Shown: positions 34,115 to 47,425, counted from the stretch's first letter. The stretch: 64,000 bases of DNA from Solanum dulcamara (GCF_947179165.1 NC_077245.1:18508740-18572739); one strand, 5' to 3'. Numbers and translations: made by a program. Notes: generated by a model not told the origin, from the sequence alone.

Positions 34115-35560
34115 AATTTACTATTCAAACTCAAAAAGAGACATACTAATTCAAATCAAGAAAATGGATATTACCTTCAACATTCTCATTGATAGGCACG
34201 AATAAATGCGGATATTTAGTTTTCATATCTTATTCAGCTTCTCATATGGCTTCCTCAACAAATTGATTTCTCCACAAGACTTTGACCAAGGCAATCTCCT
34301 TGTTTCTCAATTTGCGAACCTGACGAAACAAAATTTAGACCAGAACCTCTTCATAAGACAAGCTATCCTTAACTCTAATACTATCAATGGGGACCACCAA
34401 TAAAGGATCACCCAAGCACTTCTTCAACATCGAAACGTGAAATACCGGATGAATGGCAGCTAGCTTAGAAGGTAACTCCAACTCATACGCTACACCCCCA
34501 ATCCTCATCACAATCTGGTAAGGGCCAATGTATCGAGGACTAATCTTTCCCTTCCTTCCAAACCTCATGACGCCCTTTATGGGTGACACTTTTAAGTACA
34601 CCCAATCATCCACCTCAAACTCTAAATCTCTCCTCCTCATATCGGTGTAAGATTTTTGATGGCTTTGGGCCGTCTTTAGCCTATCTTGAATAACCCTCAC
34701 CTTATCCATAGCTTGGTGAACAAAATCAGGCCCAATCAACTCAACTTCACCAACCTCAAACCACCTAATTAGTGATCTACACCTCCTCTAATACAAAGCT
34801 TCATAAGGAGCCATTTGTATACTTGCATGATAACTATTATTGTATGCAAACTCTATGACGGGTAAATGATCATCCCAATTTCCTTTGAATTCAAGTACAC
34901 ATGCCCTCAACATATCCTCCAATGTCTGGATGGTGCACTCCGCTTGGCCATCTGTCTAGGGATGAAAGGTTGTACTAAGATTCTCCTTTGAACCCAGTCC
35001 TTTCTGAAAGGATCTCCAAAATTAGGAAGTGAATTGATCTCCTCTGTCTGATATGATAGACAAGGGAACACCATGCAATCTGACAATCTCCTGAATATAT
35101 AATTTTGCATAATCTTCTGCGGTGTCAGTAGTCTTAACTACCAAGAAGTGAGTTGATTTAGTCATCCTATCCACAATCACCCAAATCAAATTATGTTGTT
35201 TTCGAGACCTCGGTAAACCTGTAATAAAGTCTATATTGATTATCTCCTACTTTTATTCCGGAATCTCTATATTTTGTGCTAACCCACATGGTCTTTAATG
35301 CTCAACTTTAACATGTTGGTAATTCGGGTACTTGGAAACAAATTCAGCGATATCTCTCTTCATTCCACTCCATCAATAGACTTCCCTCAAGTCATGATAC
35401 ATCTTTGTAGAACCAGGATAAATAGAGTATTTGGAACTATGCGCTTTGGCCATAATCCTTTCTCGAACATCATCAACATCTGGGACACACAATCTATTCT
35501 GGTACCTTAACACACTATCTCTCTCTTTGGAGAAAACCATCACCTTTTGTTTATGAAAAA
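34115..35560 (-). pseudogene. G3 integrase with chromodomain-like tail (stops)
   Basis: From the zinc region (near 35330-35460, degraded: YPNYQH for CPNCQQ) through the core (SDRGDQFTS, near 35040) to the C-terminal tail ([32 protein letters not shown]). At least eight stops are visible, including one at 34335 just after SLSYEEVLV and others in the tail. One stretch of 134 codons (34335-34739) remains open. Confidence 0.82.
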
Positions 35561-37640
35561 CCTTTTTAAACTGAAGGAGAACGGGATCTTGGTCTTGCTT
35601 CTCTTTTACCTATGCCACGAGTGAGGATGCAAACCTATTCTGAACATTAAATCCACCTTCATTATTCTCTTCAAGCCGAACTATCAATCGAGCTAATCTA
35701 TGCACCTCTTTAGCCAATTCTTTCCTTCCCTCATCTATATGGGTAGTGCTACCCATAGACAACCTACTAAGAGCATCAGCAACAATATTAGCTTTACCTA
35801 GATGGTAGAGAATGCTCATATCATAATTCTTGAGCATCTTGAGCCATCTTCTTTGCCTCAGATTGAGTTCTTTCTGGCTGAAGACATATTGCAAACTCTT
35901 ATAATTGGTGAACGCATCAACGTGCACTCCATACAAGTAGTGGCACCAAATTTTAAGAGCAAATACCATAGCTGCCAGCTCAAGTTCATGAGTTGGGTAA
36001 TTTTTCTCATGAATCTTAAGTTGTCTTGAAGCATAGGCTATCATTTTTCCCCTATGCATCAACATACATCCCAAACCAACTCTAGACGCATCACAATAGA
36101 TTGCAAAATCCTCTGTTCCATCAGGCAAGGTCAAAATAGGGGTAGTAGTCAGCTTAATCTTTAATTTCTGGAAACTCTCCTCGCAAGCATCGAACCATTG
36201 GAACTTAGCCTTCTTTTGGGTCAGCTTGGTCAATGGTGATGATATGGATGAGAATCCCTCTACAAACCTTCGATAATAGCCAGCCAAACCCAATAAGCTT
36301 CTTATATCTATTGGGGATGTAGGTCTGGGCTAATTTTTCACTGCCTCAATCTTCTTAGTATCAACCTGAATACCATCTCCATATATAATTTGGCCTAGGA
36401 AAACCACTGATGCAAGCCAAAATTCACATTTGGAGAACTTTGCATACAATACCTGGTATTTTAGAGTTTGCAAGACGACTCTAAGATGATAGGTGTGCTC
36501 CTCCTCATTCTTGGAGTAAACCAAAATATCATCAATGAAGACAATCACAAACATATCAAGATATGGCTTAAATACTCGATTCTTGAGATCCATAAAACCT
36601 GTAGGGGCATTAGTCAACCCAAAGCACATAACCAAAAACTCAAAATGGCCATAACGGGTCCGAAAAGCTGTCTTTGGGATATCACACTCCCTCACCTTCA
36701 ACTGATGGTAACCTGATCTTAGGTCTATCTTTGAGAAACAAGTGGCACCCTGAAGTTGGTCAAATAAATCATCTATTCCGGAGAGAGGGTATTTGTTCTT
36801 TATGGTAACCTTTTCTAGTTGCCTGTAATCAATACACATTTTAAAGGACCCATCTTTCTTTTGCAAGAATAGGACAGGAGCACCCCAAGGTGAGACACTC
36901 GGCCTAATGAATCCTTTGTCTAATAAATCCTTCAATTGTTCTTTCAACTCAGCAGAAGCCATTCTATATGGAGGGATAGAGATAGGCTGTGTATCAGGAA
37001 GGACATCAATACCAAAGTCAATCTCCCTATTAGGAGGGACTCCGGGCAGATCTTTAGGAAAGACTTCAGGGAACTCATTGATAAATAGAACCGACTCAAG
37101 GGATGGAGACTCAACATTGTCATATTTCACTCGGATGATGTGATAAATACACTCTTTCGAGATTAACTTTCTGGCCCTAAGGTAGGAAATAAACTTACCC
37201 TTAGGCATGACAGGACTACCCTTCCACAATATGACAGCCTCATTTGGGAATTTGAACTTAACAATCCGAGTCCTACAATCAATAGAGGCATAACAGACAT
37301 AAAGCTAGTCCATACCAAGGATTACATCAAAATCCACCATGTCTAATTCAACTAAGTTAACTAGGGTATCCCTATGATAGATTGACATGGTATAATCTCT
37401 ATAGACTCTCTCAACTAAGACAGAATCACCGATAAGAGTAGCTACACAGAAAGGCTCAAGAAGACATTCAGGAATTTTATTAAATTTACTAGCCACATAA
37501 GGAGACACAAAAGATAATGTGGCACCCGAGTCCATCAGAACATAATAGTCAAGAGAAAAAACTTGAATCATACCTGTCACAATGTTTGGGGAGTTCTCTT
37601 TATATTGGCGACTACCCATGGCATATAGACAGTTTGTACC
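35561..37640 (-). pseudogene. G3 protease, reverse transcriptase, RNase H
   Basis: The protease motif DSGATLSF (37510-37533) is intact. RT (36330-37229, 299 codons open) shows [39 protein letters not shown] and an intact FIDDILVYS at about 36513-36539. RNase H (35610-36293, 227 codons open) shows [11 protein letters not shown] and [15 protein letters not shown], where the third catalytic Asp position reads N. Stops at about 37304, 36327 and 35607 separate the open stretches; the frame is constant. Confidence 0.9.
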
Positions 37641-38852
37641 TCCACTCGTACCTGAAGAAGTGCCCCTCTGATTACTTTTAACTAGTGGTGTGGTGGTAGA
37701 ATACTGGGCTCTGTTTCCCTATGTCGAACACTTCTTCTGAAAATTGGCCACTTGGCCGCATTTATAACAACCAACCTTTCCCTCTCTGCACTCTCCCAAG
37801 TGGAGCTTACCGCACTTGCCGTATGGCTGTTTTCCCCTCGAACCTTGACCCACACTAGCCTGGGATTGAGAAATCTAGGATCTAAAATTTTGATGACTCT
37901 GTCCCTGCTAGTCATACCTGTTATGCGGTGAAGATGCATTTGCCGCAGATAGGGCATAGTTGAAAGACCTTTTTTAAAAGAAGGACTTGTTGCCCTTGAT
38001 TTGCCTTTGCTCACCCTCATATCCAGTTGATTTTGCCTTCTTGCTCAAATACTCTTCCTTTTCATTCCTCTTCTCATTCTCTACCTATTGAGCATACACC
38101 ATCAATCTAGAAATATCCATGTCAGAAATCAATAATGCTGCTTTGCACTCCTTCTATACATGTCTTCCCAATCCAAAGACAAATTTTCTCATCTTTGATC
38201 TCATCTCTGGGATCATCTCTGGAGCATATATGGATAGCTAGATGAACTTCAGACTATACTCCTTAACTGTCATACCCTCTTGTTTCAAATTCACAAACTC
38301 TTCTACTTTCGCTTCCCTCAGTTCTCTGGGAAAGAAGTGATCAAGGAATGCCCTCTCAAACTTATCCCAAATGGCAGGATCCACATCATTACCTCTACTT
38401 TCTTCCCACTAGTTATACCAGATATTTGCCACATCCTTGAGCTGATAAGACACCAACTCAACCCCCTTAATCTCTGTATCGTGCATCGCTTTTAGGATCT
38501 TCCACATCATATCAATGAAATTTTGGGGATCCTCATCAACCTTGGAACCCGTGAACATCGGCGGATTCATTCTCAGAAAATCTTTAATCTTCATGCAAGC
38601 AAATGGCTTTTGAGAACTAGAGCTAAGAGTTGGCGACTTCTGGTTACCATTGCAGGCAGACACTAATTGAGTGAGCATAGCAATCGCTCCTTAGAAATCC
38701 GCTTCCGAAGTTGGTATAAGTTGAGTAGTAGGCATTTGATATTCCTCAGTATATATTGTAGGTCGGAACCTAGTCCTTGGAGGGGACATCTCTGTCTGTG
38801 GTACCTCTGTGCGGATGGCATTTCTCTGACTTGCGGTACATTTTGGAGGCAT
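37641..38852 (-). pseudogene. G3 gag (stops)
   Basis: Start ATG at 38852 (MPPKCTASQRN), as in G2. Gag motifs are FTGSKVDEDPQNFID and VELVSYQLKDVANIWYN; a zinc knuckle follows (CREGKVGCYKCG, near 37780). Stops occur after SEADF (38691), IWYN (38409), KFI and elsewhere. The frame agrees with the downstream pol. Confidence 0.88.
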
Positions 38853-39012
38853 TGTCTGCAACGTGTAAACGCATAAATTCAGAGTATGAAAAAAGTGAAA
38901 CAATTCTTAATGTCTTATAGCCTCCTGATTATAAGCGTGGTGCACAACACACCCATAAGCAAGACTCTACTAGACACGACTTCATAGACTCCCTAGGACC
39001 CTTGAACTCTGT

Positions 39013-39024
39013 GCTCTGATACCA
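39013..39024 (-). other. Primer binding site of G3
   Basis: Minus strand tggtatcagagc, a perfect initiator-Met tRNA complement, four bases inside the 5' LTR. Confidence 0.85.
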
Positions 39025-39028
39025 AGTT

Positions 39029-41347
39029 TTTCACGCCCTGGGAGGATACCCTAGAAATGACCGACACTCGAAAACTATTATTGGCCTTCAAGTAAACCAC
39101 TAGGTCCAATCATACTTCCATTCAGTCACATTCTATTAGCAGATGACTCAAATCACAAGGATACTATTCATAATTCAGGCTGAAGGCCAAACACGTATCT
39201 AATCAACAACTAGTAAGAATAAAACTAGTCAAACCAAAACAAATCAACAACATCCATACTATAGTCTATGAAGCCTCTATCAACAATCTAGGAGGTGCCA
39301 ATGACAGGTCAATGGCTACCATAATTCAAAATAAAAAAAACTAATCAAAGCTAAAAAGATAATTTTGGTATCCTCCGAAAATAGAGAGGACTCACCAACT
39401 AGCTGGAAGTGAATAGATCTTCAACGGTGCGCAGGTTGATAACCTCTAGTACCTGTCTCTGCATCATGAAATGATGCAGGCCAAATAGCGTTAGTACATG
39501 GAATGTACGAGTTTGTAAAATGGCTGAATGAAACAAACATCAAGGAAGAATTAAATCAACTCAATATCTCATCTCATAGGAAGGAACAATTCAACCCAAG
39601 TGTCCTAAGTTTAAACAAGAGTATGTTTTAGACAATACCAATCAAATACAATTCAACCCAATCCGACTCACAGTACTATCAAGACCTATATGGGAGTTTC
39701 TCTTATTCGACAACCATCACTTATGAGCCAGTGATAGTACAACAAGCCAATGTTATTGCCACGTCCGTTTATACTTTGCCAGGGTATGAATGAATCAACC
39801 AATCATGGATCCATAACCAATCAAGTCTTATCATGTCAAGATGATAATTTGGGAAACATCTAACTTTAATGGTCCGATCCCCTCCTACGTTTGGTGATGT
39901 AGTTATTGGATTCAAGTTATTACTTACTCTTACCCAATTTGGTGCTGATATTCCTCCCAAGACTCAACGCTCATAAAACTCTGTACAATCAACTCAATCT
40001 AATCATAATGATGAGTCTTATTTGGACTCTTGTCAATTCATCAATTTTATCGCAATCATCATCTCAACAAATCATACCATCCAATCAATCCCAATCATAT
40101 CTTTCAAGAGTAGTTAACTATGCATTTATGGTGGAATTTAATCCTATCCAATCATTCCCTCATTCATTTTACAAATCTTTTGGGGACTCGTCAAGACTCC
40201 AAGACTCTAAATCCACAATTTGAGATAATCAACATATTTAAGTTTTTAACAAAATATATTCAACAACTCATATGAACCGACTCTTAGACATAAAAATTTT
40301 GTATAACAATTCATATCAATCAACTCACATCAACATAAACATTTATCAATTTCCTGACTCAACAACATCAACATAACAAAAATTAAGTTAATAGATGAAA
40401 AGGACTCATTTGGACATAAATCCACCAAGAAACTCTATTCTTATGAATATTCAATCTCAAAGAAGATGTAGGGCACATAGGTGGATTCAACCCATGCTTT
40501 AAGTAGCCTTACATACCTTAGAGTAGATTTTGAAGAAACCTTATTGTTAGGTCTTCAATGGGAAGCTTGAATGCTAGAATTTTTTTAAGGGCAATTCTTG
40601 TTGGAGATGGATTGAGAGAGAAGAGGATGAAGATTAGGGCTTTTTAGAGAGGCAAAAGACTAAAAAATGGTCTAAAACGTTCCAAGTTAGTGTATATATG
40701 TTTAGGGAAAATGTCCAAATTGGCCTTCATCAAAATCTGGAAAAATAGGCTAAAACCCTTCTGGCGTTATAGTGGCACACCGCGCCATTACGGCGCCAAG
40801 CCTGATATTTCTAAAATCTGAAAAATGGGCTTAAAAACCCTACAGGTGTTTTAGTGGCGCATCGCACCAAGGGACAAACTACTGAGGCTAGTTTCTGGCG
40901 CTATAGTGGCGCCGGGCGCCACTGGAGCGCTAGGCCGGAAATTCCTGCAATGATGGTCCAGGCCTGAAATTCCTACAGTGATAGTCTGTCGTACAATAGG
41001 CATAACTTTTGACTGTGAACTCCAAAAATTGAAATCTTGGTGGTGTTGGAAACAAGACTCAAAAACCTTTAATTTGATAGGATGGGCCACCCAGTTCATT
41101 ATATTCAAATAGATATGGTCGTTGGACTTTGACCCTTATACGAACTCATTCGGAAACTTTGCCGAAATGAATTCTTTGGACTTGGCTTGGTTTTAGAGAT
41201 CCCTTGTGACCCTAAATCATATGTAATACCCTTAAATTACTTAGGAGTTGCTCCTAACTCATACATGCACTTTAAATTCATCGAGTACGATCCTATACAT
41301 ACATGAAGAATGGTTCGAATCTTAGTGAAAACATTTAGGGTATTATA
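39029..41347 (-). repeat. G3 5' LTR (2319 bp)
   Basis: Starts tttcacgccc (family form tgtcacgccc) and ends gggtattata (family form gggtgttaca). It is followed by catct at 41348. Two GC-rich modules at about 40760-40935. Confidence 0.9.
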
Positions 41348-42407
41348 CATCTCCTCAATCTCTTTCTTGGATGAGGGGCACGAACTCTTGCTCAACTTGA
41401 AGTAATTTGCCAAAGGGATACTTACTAGTTTGGCATTACTCATATTGAACCATTTAATCACCCATTCAATATAATTTTCTTGAGATAGCCATAAATTCTA
41501 GTTTCTTCTATCTCGAGTTATCTGCAACCCCAAAATTTATTGAGCTGGAGCTAAGTCTTTCATTTCAAGGACTTGGAGAGTTCTTTCTTCAACTGTCTGG
41601 TTTTTGTTGCATCTTGTCCCACGATCAATATGTCATTCACATAAAGTAGAAGTACAATGAAATTGCCATCCGAAAATCTTTGAATGTAAACACACTAATC
41701 TACAGAAGTCCTTTTATATCCTTGACATACCATGGATGAGTCAAACTTCTTGTACCATTGCCTCGGTTCTTTCTTTTGGCCATATAAGCTTTTTGTAAGC
41801 TTATAGACGAGATTTTCATTATCCTGAAACCTTAAAACCTTTCGACTTCTACATATAGATTTCTTCGTTTAGATCACCATGAAGAAATGATGTCTTGACA
41901 TCCGTTTGTTCAAGATCCAAATTCAAACTAGCTACCAATCCAATGATGATACGGATTAAAGTCAATTTTACAACTGGTGAAAATATTTCATCAAAATATT
42001 TCATCAAAGTCAATTCCCTTCTTTCCTTGTGGAAGTTTCATAATCTCATAAGTGTTGTTTTTCTGTAAAGACTTCATCTCTTCGGTCATTGCTTGCCGCC
42101 ATTTTTCTTTATCCTTATGAGATATAGCTTCATGGAAAATCTCTGTTTCTCCATCTTTAGTAATATGAATATACTCGAATTCTGAGTATCGAGTTGATGG
42201 AATCCGACCTCATTCAGGTCGACAAAATTATTAATTATTGGCTTTTGGAGGTGTACCATCATCCTTCTATTATGATGATTCTGTAGCTTCTAGAGGGCTT
42301 TGTACCTCTCCCTTCTAAACATCCTCATGTTTTGCTTCTGGTATTGCTTCATGCTCCCCCATGTTATTTGTGGAAAACTGCAATGGTAGTGGATCTGGAC
42401 CAACTTT
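41348..42407 (-). pseudogene. CopD1 reverse transcriptase (internal deletion)
   Basis: The minus strand continues the copia pol upstream of the G3 insertion: IKWFNMSNAKLVSIPLANYF, then RT. The catalytic YVDD reads YVND (41632-41643). Compared with CopD2, about 125 bases encoding the KARLVVKGF region are deleted near 42020, next to a short repeated catcaaaatatttcat. Many stops and shifts are present. Confidence 0.78.
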
Positions 42408-43310
42408 CTAGGCATTAGAATTTCTTTCATAAGACATTGTGGGCTTTTCAATGTTTTCTATTATCTGGTTTTTGTAGAATACAACATCCCTACTTCTGAT
42501 CACCTTCTTCGATATTGGATCCCATAATCTATATCCAAATTCTTCATCTCCATAGCCTATGAAGATGCATGGTATAGTTCTATCATTAAGCTTCTTCCTA
42601 AGCTCCTTGGATACATGTGCATGTGCTAAACAACCAAATACCCTTAAGTGAGAATAAGAGGGATTCTTACCAGACCACATTTTCTCTGGAACCTCAAAAT
42701 TCAACGAGGCTGATGGTGACCAGTTGATTAGGTAGCAGATGGAGTGAACATCTTCTCTCCAAAATGCCTTAGGCAGCTTTGCCATACTGATCATACTTCC
42801 ATAATTGTCCGGTTGATTCTCTCGGCTACTCCATTGTGTTTTGGGGTGCGTGGGACTATCTTATCATGTCTAATCCTTTGTCTCTTGCAATAAGAATTGA
42901 AATCCTTTGAAGTATACTCGCCTCTATTATCTGAGCAACGATATTTTAATTTCTTTCCCATTTCACGCTCTACCATGGCATGAAATATCTTGAAATAGTC
43001 AAAATCCTGATCCTTTGTCTTTAAGTACACCCACACCTTTCGAGAAGCATCATCAATGACAATCAGAAAATACTTATTACCACCAAGTGATTTCTCCTCC
43101 ATAGGACCACAAATATCGGAGTGTACCAGATTGAGTAACTCTAATCTTCTGGTTGAATAAAATGTAAATGATACTCTGTGTTGCTTTCCGGATAAGCAAT
43201 GATTACAAGGGTCTAAAGCAGCATTCTTGTCCACTTTGATAAGTTGTTTTTTCGTTAGAATTGATATCCCCTTTTTACTCATGTGACCGAGTCTCCGGTG
43301 CCACAAGTTT
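42408..43310 (-). pseudogene. CopD1 integrase (one frameshift)
   Basis: The HHCC region appears as WHRRLGHMSKKGI and CNHCLSGKQHRVSF. The core has D in HSDICGPM, D in RCSDNRGEYTSK and E in GVAERINRT, so the D,D,E triad is visible. A frameshift at about 42792 splits it into two open pieces (171 and 128 codons). The second contains VFGCLAHAHV, IGYGDEEFGYRLWDP and the linker. It is the best preserved copia integrase in the window. Confidence 0.87.
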
Positions 43311-44556
43311 TGAGACGCCTATTTTTTCATAACATTGAGGTTGTCTGAGCATACCTTCACATTAGTTTTATATAGGTTGCTACCAATATGTCCTAGAGCG
43401 AGAACCATACCTCATTTTGGCAATTTCCATGTGCCTTTTCCGAAAACACTTTCATAGCCCTATTTGTTAAGAGCTATACCTGATATTAGGTTTAGCCAAA
43501 AATCTGGCACATGACGGACATCCTTCAATATCATTGTACTCCCGACATTTGTTTGTATTTTATATCACCAATTCCAACTATCTCACAAGAAGAAGTGTTC
43601 TCTATCTTCACTCCTCCAAAGTCTCCTACTTTGTATGTTGTGAAGAAATCTTTTCGGGATGTGGCATGGTATGATGTTGCAGTATCTACCACCTATTCGT
43701 TGTCTTTTTGACTTGAGATGTGAAGGCATGTCTCTTCTTGGATGGAGAAAATGGTTACCTCTCCGTGGGTAGTGACTAATGCATCTCCATCCTTCTCCTT
43801 CAACTGCTCCTTCTCTTTTTGCAATTTTCAGCAGTTCTTCTTTAAATGGCCTTTTATTCCATAGTGGTAGCACTCATATGATGGTTTCCTACCATTTGTG
43901 GATTTTCCCCGACTCTTTCTTCTACCTCTCCTCTTATCTTGACTTCTTTCTTGTTGTCTTCCTCTTTCTGTAATAAGGGAATGTGATTCACCACGATCGA
44001 TGTCCTTTCTTCTAGCTTCCTCATTAAATAAGGCATCTTTGACCATAGACATGGTCAGATTTCCACCAAGAGCTGAATTGCTGCAAGAGACTACTAGTGT
44101 CTACCAACTATCAGGAAGAGAACTAAGAAGTAGTAGGGCTTGCATATCATCCCCGAGCGGCATGTCAATAGATGATAATTGATTTATCAAGATCTGAAAT
44201 TCACTAATATGCTTCGCAATTGAAGTTTCATGCTTTAACCTTAAATTTACCAAACGCCTCATCAACAGGGCTTTGTTCTGAGTGGTCTTGGCTTGATACA
44301 TCCCTTCTAACTTCATCCAGAGGGATACACGTCTATTTCTTAAGCAATATGATGAAAAATGCTATCATCAATCCATTGACGAATTTGACCGATAGTTTTC
44401 CCCTTTGCTTCTTTGGTAGAATCGAGGTTCTTCTATAGGATCATACAAATCTTTACAGCTGAGGAGATCTTCCATCCGAGGTCTCCATAATGTGTAATTT
44501 GTGGTAGTAAGCTTTATCATAGCTCTAGATGATGATGATGATGACTCTTCCATCAT
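43311..44556 (-). pseudogene. CopD1 gag and protease (broken)
   Basis: gag starts at 44556 (MMEESSSSSS, with a serine run encoded by tcatcatcatca). UBN2-type motifs follow (IKLTTTNYTLWRPRMEDLL; KHETSIAKHISEFQILINQL). The zinc knuckle CYHYGIKGHLKKNC (about 43830-43870) has lost its second cysteine. The protease region (43500-43740) is badly decayed. Confidence 0.8.
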
Positions 44557-44660
44557 ATCTTTAAAATGCTTGGTCAAAATTTTGGAGCAGAATTTCACCA
44601 AACGGAACTCACCAGCGTATCCAGAATGATGAAAAATGGTAGGATTCACTCTTCTTAAGA

Positions 44661-44849
44661 CAAAATCGGGCTTCCAGAAAATTTGTAAATTTACACCAAA
44701 CTATTGTGTTTAAATTGAAAATATAGTGAACTTTTGGGGAGAATTATAATTTCAGTAACTCCAGGGTTATTTCATAAATTTCAAAAAAAATATGATGACA
44801 TGGTGCTGAGTGGGCGTTGACTGTCCATGACTTGGCGTCTGTGTGGTAG
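44661..44849. other. Unassigned spacer between CopD1 and LTR fragment
   Basis: AT-rich sequence ending gtctgtgtggtag. The first 40 bases (ttgtaaatttacaccaaactattgtg) are shared with the 5' border of CopD2; the rest has no counterpart in the second repeat unit. Confidence 0.45.
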
Positions 44850-45180
44850 TGTCACGCCCGGGAGGGTACCCTAGGCGTGACCGTCACTCGAAAGCCATTT
44901 CTGGCCTCCAAGCGAACCACCTGGTCCAGTCACACATTCATTCAAACACGTTCTCTCAGCGGAAGACCCAATCAATGAAGTATTATTCATAATTTAGAGC
45001 CAAAGGCCAAATAACTATCAAATCAACCAACAGTTATAGAAGAACTACTCAAAAGAAACAATCCAACATTTCTACGCTCCGGTCTATGAAGCCTCTATCA
45101 ACAATCTAGGAGGTGCCGATGACAAGACCATGGCTACCAACAATCAAAATAAAGGAAACAACACAAAACTATACAGGAAA
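44850..45180 (-). repeat. Truncated gypsy LTR fragment
   Basis: Starts tgtcacgcccgggaggg, the LTR terminus of the G1/G3 family in minus orientation. It matches about 330 bases (through atgacaagaccatggctaccaacaa) and then stops. No target duplication was found. It is absent at the corresponding junction near 57560, so it arrived after, or was lost in, one copy. Confidence 0.8.
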
Positions 45181-45339
45181 CTTACATGACCTACCCTAAC
45201 TGAATGATAAACTTTCAAACTCAAAGCCTAAAATAATTGAAGACGACTTATCCTTATATATAATAGTGGTAAGTGCTCTCTTACGTCCCCCTCAAGTGGT
45301 AAGTACACATCACGTGGGTTCAATGACTACCTTAAGAGA

Positions 45340-46010
45340 AGATCATGAGGCGACATTTGACTTACCCAAATATGCCACAACAAAATGGAGTAGCTAAAAG
45401 AAAAAATAGACAATTGGCAGAGATATGTAGAATTATGTTGCATAATATGCATGTACCAACAAGATTTTGGGCAGAATTTATTAAAACCGTTGTCCACAAC
45501 ATGAACAGGCTCCCACAAGCAAGATTGTGATTCATCTCATCATTTGAGAAACTCAAGAAGATGATACCTATTGTAAGTCTGTTTCGAGTATTTATATGTG
45601 TGTGCTATGTGTTGCTGCCAGATCATATCTGTAGAAAATTTGATAAAAAGACTGTTTATGCATCTTTAGATAAACAAAGAAAAGAATGAAGGTGTTGTGA
45701 CCCAACCACTAATCGAACATGTGTGTCAAGAAATGCAGTATTTGATGAAGCATTAACATGGTATTTCAAAGACGTTTCCTACCAGACTCAATAGCTATTG
45801 AGCAAAAGCAACAAGAATAGCTCAAAGAAAAAGAACAGATGAACAAGATAGAAACTAACCAACATGCAACAGGAAAACCCAAATCACCTGCATCAGAGGT
45901 ATCTCCACACACAAAACAAGAAGAGTACATGGAAAACTGGATCCTTTGAAACTCCAGATGCATTGTAAGAAGAAGTCGAAGAAGCACCACAACCACAAGT
46001 AAGGAGGTCT
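45340..46010 (+). pseudogene. CopE integrase fragment, left arm of unit B
   Basis: Copia integrase second half: LTYPNMPQQNGVAKRKNRQL (the catalytic Glu position reads Lys), MHVPTRFWAEFIKTVVHNMN and RLPQARL. A stop follows, then frames with PTTNRTCVSRNAVFDEA and the acidic linker. It is preceded by no protease or gag, so it is an isolated fragment. The same piece recurs at 57697-58365. Confidence 0.78.
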
Positions 46011-46331
46011 ACACTACTGAAAAGTCCAAACACCAAGTATTGTTAGCATGAGTTAGGGAAATTAGATAGTACTATAGATAACTCAATCTTGACAACACTA
46101 ATTTGATTGTAAGAAAAAAAAATATGATATAACAAGTTAGATTGCATAGATAGTACTATAAATAACTCAATCTTTTAAAAGTTATTGGTTTTCAGTTCAA
46201 CCATACGGTACCCAAAGCCCACTAATTCAAATCCGCATCTGGTACCTACTATGGAGATAAAGCCCTAGATATCATTAAGTTTTTTTTAGAATAATTATAT
46301 TTAGAAATGTTTCTTACAATACTTTTTGCAG

Positions 46332-46728
46332 ATTCTCAGAAGTGGCCTGTCTTGGCTATGCATGTTGGTTGAATATTTGTGGAAGAATAGGAATAAAAGT
46401 ACTGTCACCAAATACATATTATGTTGCTTATTTGGTGTTCAAATTGGTAGATATGTACTGTGGATTTGAATCTACTAATTCAAATATTATATTAGTTAAT
46501 TATAAAAGTGAAACTGAGACTAAAGAACAAATCAACACTGTGAGACTTGCAATATTTTCCAAACTGAGATGAGATGGATGGATGGAAATAGAATTGGGAA
46601 ATTTTAATAGCAAGGAAAGTAGTGATGGTCCTGTTGTAGAAAAATTGATTAAGCTTCAATGTTTTGATTACAAACCAAGTGGCCTCATCGTTGAAGGAAT
46701 TGAGTTTCGTCCTAAAACAATCGAATAA
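46332..46728 (+). pseudogene. PP2-like exon, left arm of unit B (nonsense)
   Basis: Follows a good acceptor (tttttgcag). It encodes VACLGYACWLNICGRIGIKV, SPNTYYVAYLVFKLVDMY, then a CGA-to-TGA stop at about 46570 in KLRRDGWMEIE, and the tail SGLIVEGIEFRPKTIE. This is the C-terminal half of a PP2 (Nictaba-like) domain of F-box/PP2-B proteins. The 397-base length equals the copies at 48227 and 58689. Confidence 0.82.
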
Positions 46729-46914
46729 GTCGTCAGAGACGGATCTCAGATTTCAAGTTTTATGGTTTCCGAACTATAATTATATTTGGTTTCTTGGTTT
46801 GAGATACATTATTTATACTTATTAACTGAGTTTCTTAATATAAAGTGCCGAATTTGAGCCGAAGTTGTTGGGTTCTGCCAAAGCCGAACTCTATTATGGG
46901 TTTGAAGTATGCTC

Positions 46915-47425
46915 AAGTTTGCTATGACATTATGGTCATTAAGAAAAATTCTAAGACTTTATAAGTGATTTAGTTTGCTCTTGTTTCCAAATTTAGCATT
47001 ATATATAACTTGTTTGGTTTATATGTATTTGTTGGGTTCATTTGAACCCTTAACTCTGTAGTGGTTTCGTCCCCAAAAGTTGTAATAATGTAGTTGAATT
47101 AAATTGAAATTGGTTTGAACACAATGATCATTAAAAAAACTCTAGACTTTATCAGTGATTTATGTTTCTCTTATTTCCAAAGTTAGTATTGATGATTTAA
47201 TATACCATTAACAACTTTAGTTTACATGTATCTGTACGTCGAACCCGTAACTCTATTATGGCTCCGTCCCTGGAAGTTATGATAAGGTAATTAAAGTGTG
47301 TTCACTTTGGCTCGAACATTATGGTCATTAGAGAAAAGCCCTAGACTTTACAAGTGATTTATGTTCCTTTTATTTCCAAAGTTTGCATCATATATATTAG
47401 CCTGTTAAGTCTATACTTGATGTTG
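46915..47425 (+). repeat. Three degenerate tandem repeats (about 190 bp) downstream of the PP2 exon
   Basis: Blocks beginning near 46920, 47105 and 47310 share gacattatggtcattaag, agactttataagtgattta and ttatttccaaa(g)tttagcat. Similar repeats lie reversed at about 47760-48010 and in units A and C. No coding sense was seen. Confidence 0.65.

Larger units (their letters stand above)
31721..41347 (-). mobile_element. G3: complete Ty3/gypsy chromovirus nested in CopD1, 9.6 kb
   Basis: 3' LTR 31721-34003, pol and gag on the minus strand, primer binding site 39013-39024, 5' LTR 39029-41347. It has perfect catct duplications, and an empty site in the paralogous copia copy. gag-pol lies essentially in one frame with many stops. 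G3 keeps the catalytic residues lost in G1 and G2: DSG in protease and FIDD in RT. LTRs carry two GC-rich modules each. Confidence 0.95.
30702..44660 (-). mobile_element. CopD1: Tnt1-like copia, interrupted by G3, 5' LTR missing
   Basis: Minus-strand order is gag (44556 downwards), protease, integrase, reverse transcriptase, RNase H (ending 31049), polypurine tract and 3' LTR (30702-31008). G3 (31721-41347) lies in the RT/RNase H region. The 5' LTR and primer binding site are absent: homology with CopD2 ends about 100 bases upstream of gag. CopD2 at 49429-57540 has the same truncation, so it predates the duplication. RT and RNase H motifs closely resemble tobacco Tnt1. Confidence 0.85.
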
